A stretch of 64,000 bases of DNA, taken from assembly GCA_036558745.1 (NCBI GenBank), contig DATBEZ010000095.1, forward strand, positions 47,435 to 111,434, read 5' to 3'. Both the position numbers and the translations under genes were made by a program. The notes beneath the pieces were generated by a model. It did no database searches. It was not told the DNA's origin and saw nothing but the letters and a program-made list of their open reading frames with translations. Each line of letters opens with the position of its first letter. Position 1 is the first letter of the stretch. This DNA is from JAMXLJ01 sp036558745 (GTDB lineage: Bacteria > Actinomycetota > Acidimicrobiia > IMCC26256 > JAMXLJ01). Of the stretch, positions 58,352-64,000 are shown piece by piece.

Positions 58352-59017
58352 GTGCCCGAGCGCCGGCTCCTCGACACCACCGAGCTCTTCGCGGCTCTTC
58401 CGTCCGACGTGCTCGACGGGTTGAGCGCGCAAGCGGGCGTCCAGGAGCTCCACCGCAACCAGCTGCTGTTCGCGCAGGGCGACCAGTCCGAGGAGCTGTT
58501 CGTCGTCCTCGAGGGACGCGTCGCGATCGTGACCCGCGCGACGGACGGGCGTGAGTCCGTGGTCGCGGTGCTCGAGCGCGGCGGCCTCTTCGGCGAGCTC
58601 GGTCTTTTCGACGGCGGTCGCCGTTCGGCCGACGCCCGCGCGCTCACCGACATCCGGTTGCTGTCCCTCGGCTACGAACCCGTGCGCCGGGTCCTCGGCG
58701 ACCGGCCCGAGCTCCTCTGGATCATCGTCAAGCTCCTCGCCCGCCGCCTGCGCGCGACCGACGAGGCCCTCGCCGACGCGCAGTTCCTCGACGTGCCCGC
58801 CCGCACCGCGAAGCGGCTGCTCGAGGCGGCCGGCGGCGCGGAGGAGTTCCGCCTCGCCATGACCCAGGAGGAGCTCGCGGGGCTGGTCGGCGCGTCACGC
58901 GAGCGGGTCAACAAGGCGCTCGCGCTGTTCGTGCGCCTCGGCTGGGTCGAGGCGAAGGGACGCGGCCGCTACAAGGTCATCGACCGCGACGCGTTGGAAC
59001 AGCGAGCGAACCCGTAA
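58352..59017 (+). CDS. Crp/Fnr family transcriptional regulator
   Basis: A 221-residue regulator: cNMP-binding-type barrel (LLFAQGDQSEELFVVLEGRVAI, ERGGLFGELGLFDGG), dimer helix (ELLWIIVKLLARRLRATDEAL) and winged helix (LAMTQEELAGLVGASRERVNKALALF). No Fnr-type N-terminal Cys cluster. GTG 58352 is chosen because GGGAGG (58338-58343) sits eight bases upstream; GTG 58343 is too close. The 253-base upstream region also carries repeat copy 3 and the carD promoter. Confidence 0.88.
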   Translation: MPERRLLDTTELFAALPSDVLDGLSAQAGVQELHRNQLLFAQGDQSEELFVVLEGRVAIVTRATDGRESVVAVLERGGLFGELGLFDGGRRSADARALTDIRLLSLGYEPVRRVLGDRPELLWIIVKLLARRLRATDEALADAQFLDVPARTAKRLLEAAGGAEEFRLAMTQEELAGLVGASRERVNKALALFVRLGWVEAKGRGRYKVIDRDALEQRANP

Positions 59018-59110
59018 CTCTGGTCGCGCTCGCAGGCTCGCCGCTCCCCGGCCAACGGCTCCTCACGCCGCGCAACGCGACCTGCGGCGCGCCCCCGCCG
59101 GAGCGGGCGC

Positions 59111-59842
59111 TCACGACAGCAGGAACGAGAGGGCGCGGCGCCAGGCGTCGGCGGCGTCGTCGGGACGGTGCGCGGGTCGGTCGGGGTCGTGCACGAAGCC
59201 GTGCTCGGCCTCCGGGTACACGACCACCTCGTGATCGGGCAGCCCGTCCCACGCCCCGCGCAACGCGTCGAGGTCGGCTGTCGGCGTCATCGGGTCGGCG
59301 CCGCCGAAGATCCCGAGCGTCGCGCACGTGATGCCCGCGGTCTCGAGCGGATCGCGTTGCGTCTCGCTGCGCCACCCGTCGGGCACGCGGATCATCCCGT
59401 AGAACGCCACCGCGCGTTCGAAACGTCCGGTCGCGGCGGCCTTGAGCGTGTACATCCCGCCCATGCAGAACCCGAGCACGAACACGTCGCTCGCGCCGTC
59501 CTCGACGACCAACAGGTTCGCGGCCCGCTCGAGGTCGTCGAGCTGCACCTCGTCGACGAGCTCCTTGGCGCGGCCCTGGCGCGCGGGGACGTCGAGCGCC
59601 TCGTAGCCGTCGAGGTGCGCGAACGGCTCCGGCGCGCACACCGAGATGCCGTGCGTGGCGAGGCGCCGGCACACGTCGTCGAAGAGCGGGCGGACGCCGA
59701 GGATGTCGGGGACGAGCACGACCGACGCGAGCGGCATGCCTTCGGGACGGGCGTGGATCGCGGGGACCGCGGTGCCGTCGCCGCTGCGGATCGTCACCCG
59801 CTCGTGGAACGCGTCCTGGTTGCCTTCTGCGAGCGCCGCCAT
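59111..59842 (-). CDS. dienelactone hydrolase family protein
   Basis: A 243-residue alpha/beta hydrolase of the dienelactone hydrolase type: nucleophile elbow VLGFCMGGMYTLKA with Cys, GIFGGADPMTP (Asp) and EAEHGFVHDPDRP (His), i.e. a Cys-Asp-His triad. ATG 59842. Precise substrate unknown. The 93 bases to the Crp/Fnr stop contain nothing seen. Confidence 0.87.
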   Translation of the reverse strand: MAALAEGNQDAFHERVTIRSGDGTAVPAIHARPEGMPLASVVLVPDILGVRPLFDDVCRRLATHGISVCAPEPFAHLDGYEALDVPARQGRAKELVDEVQLDDLERAANLLVVEDGASDVFVLGFCMGGMYTLKAAATGRFERAVAFYGMIRVPDGWRSETQRDPLETAGITCATLGIFGGADPMTPTADLDALRGAWDGLPDHEVVVYPEAEHGFVHDPDRPAHRPDDAADAWRRALSFLLS

Positions 59843-59861
59843 CGCTGTGACGGTAACCCAG

Positions 59862-60935
59862 CTACACGTACCGCTCGAGGATCGAGGTCTCCGCGAGCCG
59901 CGACAAACCTTCCTTGATGGCGCGGGCACGCGCTTCACCCACGCCCTCGACCTCGACCAGGTCGCTCACGCCCGCGCGCATGATCTTCTGCAGACTCGAG
60001 AAGCGGTCGACGACGTGGTCGGCGACGATCTCGGGGAGTCGCGGCACCTTGTGCAGCAGACGGAACCCGCGCGGCTGCACCGGCGTGTCGAGGTCGGTCT
60101 CGGCGGAGAGGTGCAGCACGCTCGAGACCTCGCGCAGGTCGACGAGCTGCTCGGTGTCGAGGTCGGCGAGCCGCTCCATCACGTCCTGGAGCTCCCAGTC
60201 GACGCTCTCGGTGAAGTAGTCCTTGGCGACGAGACGCCGGTCGTCGCCGACGCCGCCCATGAGCTCCTCGAGCTGCAGCAGGACGAGTCGGCCGTCGGAG
60301 CCGAGCTCGATGATGTAGCCCTCGATCTCGTCCGCGATGCGGCGCACCATCTCGGCCCGCTGCATCACGGTCGCGACGTCGCGCACGGTCACGAGGTCCT
60401 CGACCTCGAGCGCCGACAGCGAGCCGCTCACCGCGTCGAGGCGCGCCTTGTAACGCTCGAGGATCTGCAACGCCTGGTCCGCGCGCGCGAGCACACGTGC
60501 GACGGGTTCGAGCGTGTGCTTCTGGCCGCGGCGGTGGATCGCGACCACCGACATGTCTTCCGACACGGTGATCACGGGCACGTCGATCTGGCGCGCCACC
60601 CGCTCGGCGCTCCGGTGCCGGGTCCCGGTCTCGAACGTCGGGATGTTCGGATCGGGGACGAGATGCACGTTGGCGCGGGCGACCCGCGAGCAGTCGGCGG
60701 CGAGGATGATCGCTCCGTCCATCTTCGCCAGCTCGGAGAGGCGCTGGGGCGTGAACTCCGCGTCGAGGAGGAAGCCGCCGGAGCAGACGCTCAGCACGTC
60801 GGGCCCGTCGCCCACGACGATGAGCGCGCCCATCTTGGCCTGCAGGATCCGGTCGAGCCCTTCGCGCAGGGGTCGACCCGGCGCCACGAGCCGGAGCGCG
60901 GCGAGCATCGCCTCTGATCGGGGCTGTGCCGGCAC
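59862..60935 (-). CDS. disA: DNA integrity scanning protein DisA (diadenylate cyclase)
   Basis: A 357-residue DisA producing c-di-AMP: DAC domain with MDGAIILAADCSRV and GTRHRSAERVARQ, a helical linker and C-terminal helix-hairpin-helix (VSDLVEVEGVGEARARAIKEG). GTG 60935 is preferred: AGGAGG (60946-60951) sits ten bases upstream and the length equals typical DisA; ATG 60995 would add 20 unstructured residues. A 9-bp inverted repeat lies in its leader. Downstream of radA, same strand. Confidence 0.93.
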   Translation of the reverse strand: MPAQPRSEAMLAALRLVAPGRPLREGLDRILQAKMGALIVVGDGPDVLSVCSGGFLLDAEFTPQRLSELAKMDGAIILAADCSRVARANVHLVPDPNIPTFETGTRHRSAERVARQIDVPVITVSEDMSVVAIHRRGQKHTLEPVARVLARADQALQILERYKARLDAVSGSLSALEVEDLVTVRDVATVMQRAEMVRRIADEIEGYIIELGSDGRLVLLQLEELMGGVGDDRRLVAKDYFTESVDWELQDVMERLADLDTEQLVDLREVSSVLHLSAETDLDTPVQPRGFRLLHKVPRLPEIVADHVVDRFSSLQKIMRAGVSDLVEVEGVGEARARAIKEGLSRLAETSILERYV

Positions 60936-60962
60936 CGGGGCCTCACCTCCTGGACGGAGAAC

Positions 60963-60987
60963 CGAACGATCCGCGCCAGATCGTTCG
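60963..60987 (-). promoter_or_regulatory. inverted repeat in the disA leader
   Basis: CGAACGATC (60963-60971) and GATCGTTCG (60979-60987) are perfect 9-bp arms with a 7-base spacer, 12 bases before the disA ribosome-binding site. Could be an operator or an mRNA hairpin between radA and disA. Confidence 0.5.
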
Positions 60988-61056
60988 AGGTGCATGGGGA
61001 ATTTACCAGCGAAACGAGACCACGACGCGAGGAAACCCGGGGTTATTCGCCCGGGA

Positions 61057-62406
61057 TCAGGACCCCAGCCCGGTCGCCGCGAGCGCCTCCCCGACGTCGC
61101 GCACGGCGACGATGTCGATGCCCGCGACCGGCGCCACCGAGGCGGGGACGACCGCCCGCACGAAGCCCAGCCGGGCGGCCTCGCTGAGGCGGCGGGCGGT
61201 CTGGCCGACCTGGCGGATCTCGCCCCCGAGCCCGACCTCACCGACCGCGACGAGATCGGACGGGACCGCGCGGCCGAGATACGTGCTGGCGACCGCCAGC
61301 ACGGCAGCGAGGTCGACCCCGGTCTCGGCGACGCGCACGCCACCGGCGACGCTGGCCCAGACGTCGCGCTGAGCGAGATCACCGAGACCGGCGCGCTGCT
61401 GCAGCACCGCGAGCAGCAACGAGAGCCGGTTGCTGTCGAGTCCCTGCGCGGTGCGTCGCGGCAACGGCGCGCTCGTCGACGCCACCAGCGCCTGCACCTC
61501 GACCAGGAGCGGGCGCGCACCTTCGAGCACCGGCGCGACGACCGAGCCCGACGCGTCGACACGCCGATCGGTGAGGAACAGCGCCGACGGATCCGCGACG
61601 CCGAGCAGCCCGCGCTCGGTCATCTCGAACAGGCCGAGCTCGTCGGTCGCGCCGAACCGGTGCTTGAGCGCGTGCAGCATCCGCAGCGCATGGTGACGGT
61701 CACCTTCGAACGCGAGCACGGTGTCGACTGCGTGCTCGAGCACGCGCGGACCCGCGAGCGAACCGTCCTTGGTGACGTGACCGACGAGCACCGCGACGAC
61801 GTCGCGCTCCTTGGCCAGGCGGACGAGCCGGGCCGCGCAGTCGCGCACCTGACCGACCGAGCCTGCGACACCGGGCAGGTCGGGATCGACGACGGTCTGG
61901 ATCGAGTCGACGGCCACGACGTCGGGCGCCAGCTCGTCGACGTGCGCGAGCACGACCGGCAACGACGTCTCCGCCACGACGTAGAGGCTCGGTGGTGAGG
62001 CGCCGAGGCGCGCCGCGCGCAGGCGCACCTGCTCCTTCGACTCCTCGGCGGTGACGAGCAACGCGGTCGCGCCCTGCTCGCACATCGACGCGAGGGCCTG
62101 GAGCAGCAACGTGCTCTTCCCCATGCCGGGCTCGCCCCCGAGCAACGTGACCGACCCGGCGACGAATCCACCGCCGAGAACCCGATCGAGCTCGAGCAGG
62201 CCGGTCGCGCGCCGGGGCGCGCCGAGCGGGTCGACGTCGACCAGGCGCAGCGGTCGCTCACGGGCGAGCGCCGTCGAGGGCGCGAGCGGCGCCGCGACCT
62301 CCTCCTCCAACGTGCCCCACTCGCCGCAGTCGGGGCAGCGACCGAGCCATCGGGGCGTGGTCGCGCCGCACTCCCGGCACCGGTGCACGACACGTGTCCT
62401 GGGCAT
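61057..62406 (-). CDS. radA: DNA repair protein RadA
   Basis: A 449-residue RadA/Sms: N-terminal C4 zinc finger (CRECGATTPRWLGRCPDC), RecA-like ATPase with GGEPGMGKSTLL and the RadA motif KHRFG (KNRFG in most), and C-terminal Lon-like domain (DVWASVAGGVRVAETGVDLA). Processes recombination intermediates. ATG 62406. Starts 55 bases from the divergent HAD gene. Confidence 0.94.
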   Translation of the reverse strand: MPRTRVVHRCRECGATTPRWLGRCPDCGEWGTLEEEVAAPLAPSTALARERPLRLVDVDPLGAPRRATGLLELDRVLGGGFVAGSVTLLGGEPGMGKSTLLLQALASMCEQGATALLVTAEESKEQVRLRAARLGASPPSLYVVAETSLPVVLAHVDELAPDVVAVDSIQTVVDPDLPGVAGSVGQVRDCAARLVRLAKERDVVAVLVGHVTKDGSLAGPRVLEHAVDTVLAFEGDRHHALRMLHALKHRFGATDELGLFEMTERGLLGVADPSALFLTDRRVDASGSVVAPVLEGARPLLVEVQALVASTSAPLPRRTAQGLDSNRLSLLLAVLQQRAGLGDLAQRDVWASVAGGVRVAETGVDLAAVLAVASTYLGRAVPSDLVAVGEVGLGGEIRQVGQTARRLSEAARLGFVRAVVPASVAPVAGIDIVAVRDVGEALAATGLGS

Positions 62407-62461
62407 GGTTCGGAGCGTAATGACGGGGTGTGACAGCAACGTGGACCGGTAGCGTCACCGG

Positions 62462-63076
62462 ATGGCGGTGTGCGTCGGCTTCGATCTGGACATGACGCTC
62501 GTGGACTCGCGCCCGGGGATCCGCGCCACGTGTCGTGCGCTGAGCGCGGAGACCGGCGTCCGGATCGACGAGGACCTGGCTGTCTCGCGGCTCGGGCCTC
62601 CGCTCGAGGTCGAGCTCGCGCAGTGGTTCCCGGCGGAAGACGTCGACACGATGGCCGCGCGCTACCGCGCCCTCTACCAGGAGCACGGCGTCCCGGGCAC
62701 GATCGCGATGCCGGGTGCGCACGACGCGCTCGCCGCGGTGCGCGAGGTCGGCGGGCGAAGCGTCGTCGTCACCGCGAAGGAGACCACGGGCGCACGCGGC
62801 TGCGTGGCTCGTGCCGGCCTCGACGTCGACGACGTCGCCGGGCTCGTCTGGGGCGCCGGGAAGGGCGAAGCGCTCGCCGCCCGTGGTGCTGCCGTCTATG
62901 TCGGCGACAGCCCGCCCGACGTCGTCGGGGCGCGGACGGCAGGCGCGGTCGCGGTGGGGGTCACGTCCGGTCCGCACGACGCGACGGAGCTGCGCGAGGC
63001 GGGAGCGGAGGTGGTGTTGGAGTCGTTGGACGGGTTCCGCCCCTGGTTCCTCGCCTGGCTCGCCCGCCACGGATGA
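62462..63076 (+). CDS. HAD-superfamily phosphatase
   Basis: A 204-residue HAD hydrolase of the phosphoglycolate-phosphatase-like group: FDLDMTLVDSRPGI (DxDxT), VVVTAKETTG and YVGDSPPDVVGARTAGAVAVGVTSG. Substrate unknown. Its last 116 bases overlap the convergent LppM-like gene on the other strand. Confidence 0.87.
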   Translation: MAVCVGFDLDMTLVDSRPGIRATCRALSAETGVRIDEDLAVSRLGPPLEVELAQWFPAEDVDTMAARYRALYQEHGVPGTIAMPGAHDALAAVREVGGRSVVVTAKETTGARGCVARAGLDVDDVAGLVWGAGKGEALAARGAAVYVGDSPPDVVGARTAGAVAVGVTSGPHDATELREAGAEVVLESLDGFRPWFLAWLARHG

Positions 63077-63755
63077 CGGCGGCGGCTCCGACGAGGACGG
63101 CGACCGCGCCGAGCACGACCGCGACGACGAGAAGACGGAAGCGGCTGCCGTTCCACGTCGACGCGCCGGCGCGCGCCTGCATCTGACCGTTCGCCGGGAT
63201 CGTCCACGAGCGGGTCACGCCTCCCGGGAGGTGCGCGTGCAACTCGACGTCGACCGCGCCGCGCGCCGACGCATCGAGCTGGTTCGCGAGCGCCGCCGGA
63301 TCCACGCCCGCGGCGCGCAGCCTCGCCACCAGGTCCGGGTCGCTCGCCACTCCGACCGACGCTGCGCGCAGGTCGACGTCGACGCGCAACGCCTCCCGTG
63401 TGCGGAGGAACGACGACGTCCGGGTCAGCGAGGCCGCGCCGAGCACGCCGCCGGGACCGGTGAGCTCGCGCAACGTCGGCCCGAGATCCTCCGGACGGGC
63501 GAACGGCTTCGTCAGCGTGATCGAGCTCGCGTCGCGCGTCACCGACCAACCCGCGGCCGTGAGGTCGTCGAGACGGATCGACGCGACCGGCACCCGGCGC
63601 GCCGCGTCCGCGTCGAGCGTGATATGCACACGCACGGTGCCGCTCCCGTCGGCGCGCACGCGCACGTCCACGTCGGTGTGCACGCGACACGCGGCGAGCA
63701 CGACGACGATCGCGAACGCGACCAGGATGCGGGCGAGGCGGGCGATGTGCAGCAC
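62961..63755 (-). CDS. LppM-like lipoprotein with C-terminal membrane helix
   Basis: A 264-residue secreted lipoprotein: signal LHIARLARILVAFAIVVVLAAC (Cys at lipobox AAC), an LppM-like domain (VDVRVRADGSGTVRVHITLDADAARR, GWSVTRDASSITLTKPF) and a C-terminal helix FRLLVVAVVLGAVAVLVGAAA with a basic Pro-rich tail. GTG 63755 puts the signal at the N-terminus. The tail is coded in the part antisense to the HAD gene and may be an over-extension. Confidence 0.75.
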   Translation of the reverse strand: MLHIARLARILVAFAIVVVLAACRVHTDVDVRVRADGSGTVRVHITLDADAARRVPVASIRLDDLTAAGWSVTRDASSITLTKPFARPEDLGPTLRELTGPGGVLGAASLTRTSSFLRTREALRVDVDLRAASVGVASDPDLVARLRAAGVDPAALANQLDASARGAVDVELHAHLPGGVTRSWTIPANGQMQARAGASTWNGSRFRLLVVAVVLGAVAVLVGAAAVIRGGRARRGTRGGTRPTTPTPPPLPPRAAPSRRADRT

Positions 63756-63796
63756 CCTAGTGACGGCACCCGCTCGCGCACGGGGCGGGACGCGAG

Positions 63797-63822
63797 ACGG
63801 CGGACGGTTTCCCGTCCGCCGT
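63797..63822 (-). terminator. clpC terminator hairpin
   Basis: ACGGCGGACGG (63797-63807) and CCGTCCGCCGT (63812-63822) form a perfect 11-bp stem with a four-base loop, starting 28 bases after the clpC stop on the minus strand; outer GAG/CTC extend it past a bulge. No T-tract follows. Confidence 0.6.
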
Positions 63823-63849
63823 GTCTCACAGTCCAATTGTGCGAGAGGA

Positions 63850-64000
63850 TTACCCCTCCGAGCCGCTTCCGGCGAGTTCGACGGGTGGGGGTTCGACGCC
63901 TTCGATGGCGCGGAAGGCGATCTCGTCGCCGTCGGCGTCGACGACGACGGTCTCGCCGGCGTGGAACTCTTTCCAGAGGATCTTCTCGGAGAGGGGGTCC
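63850..64000 (-). CDS. clpC: ATP-dependent Clp protease ATPase subunit ClpC, C-terminal end
   Basis: Only the last 49 residues lie in the window: DPLSEKILWKEFHAGETVVV and EGVEPPPVELAGSGSEG before TAA. The DPLSE.lL..EF..G pattern is the C-terminal domain 2 end of ClpC AAA+ unfoldases. The rest extends beyond the right edge. Confidence 0.75.
   Translation of the reverse strand, partial: DPLSEKILWKEFHAGETVVVDADGDEIAFRAIEGVEPPPVELAGSGSEG

Noticed and set aside
1..64000. CRISPR arrays, insertion sequences, prophage genes, rRNA
   Set aside because: No regularly spaced repeats, transposase motifs, phage structural genes or rRNA-like stretches were seen on either strand.

Overview
The window is high-GC, gene-dense DNA with many GTG starts and 4-base ATGA/GTGA gene overlaps. 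The right-hand core set (clpC, radA, disA, carD, ispD-ispF-cysS-rlmB, a DUF3263 gene next to a LytR_C gene) is actinobacterial and resembles the mycobacterial rlmB-cysS-ispF-ispD-carD order. F420-type luciferase-like oxidoreductase, KshB-like reductase, FadD3-like ligase and DUF35/thiolase genes fit a soil or aquatic actinobacterium; Acidimicrobiia is a guess from overall flavour, not a proof.

Left part (1-46 kb) is a catabolic region for acyl-CoA, ring or steroid-like substrates. 1-2949 (+): acyl-CoA dehydrogenase (cut), CoA transferase, P450. 3090-9315 (-): a six-gene run FadD3-like ligase, DUF35 protein, thiolase, two acyl-CoA dehydrogenases, crotonase. 9.5-12.4 kb: TauD-type dioxygenase divergent from a KshB-like ferredoxin reductase, then an F420-type oxidoreductase. 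12578-17507 (+): a tightly coupled operon SDR, CMD-family protein, Rieske oxygenase alpha subunit, 111-aa unknown, atypical amidohydrolase, TetR regulator. 17.5-19.3 kb: amidohydrolase plus SnoaL-like protein behind a clear palindromic operator. 19.4-21.7 kb: a GH65 disaccharide phosphorylase. 21.8-25.6 kb: FabH-like synthase, SufR-like regulator, membrane-anchored CuNIR-like copper protein and ferritin-like protein. 25.7-31.6 kb: lipoprotein, membrane protein, a broken VOC fragment, YjbR-like, SnoaL-like, DHDPR-like and aquaporin genes. 31.5-39.4 kb: alpha/beta hydrolase, two amidohydrolases (one a paralogue of the 17.6 kb gene), a receiver/thioredoxin-reductase-like fusion, a nitroreductase-like unknown, a degenerate MBL-fold protein. 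39.5-46 kb: acyl-CoA ligase divergent from crotonase-TetR, two SDRs divergent from a fused alpha/beta E1 dehydrogenase; the two divergent promoters share an operator-like motif.

Right part (46-64 kb) changes to housekeeping functions: a frameshifted DUF222/HNH gene, glycerate kinase, a trehalose cluster (TreT-like, OtsA-like, OtsB-like), LytR_C/DUF3263, tRNA-Thr overlapping rlmB, cysS, ispF, ispD, PIN-TRAM protein, carD, a Crp/Fnr regulator, dienelactone hydrolase, disA, radA, HAD phosphatase, LppM-like lipoprotein and the end of clpC.

No CRISPR array, insertion sequence, prophage or rRNA was seen. The most unusual non-coding structure is a family of GTTGGGAC-type hairpins 14-18 bases after three minus-strand stop codons, a dispersed GC-rich repeat, a 22-codon bridge ORF between ispD and ispF, and a PIN-TRAM leader in which the ribosome-binding site lies in one arm of an inverted repeat.
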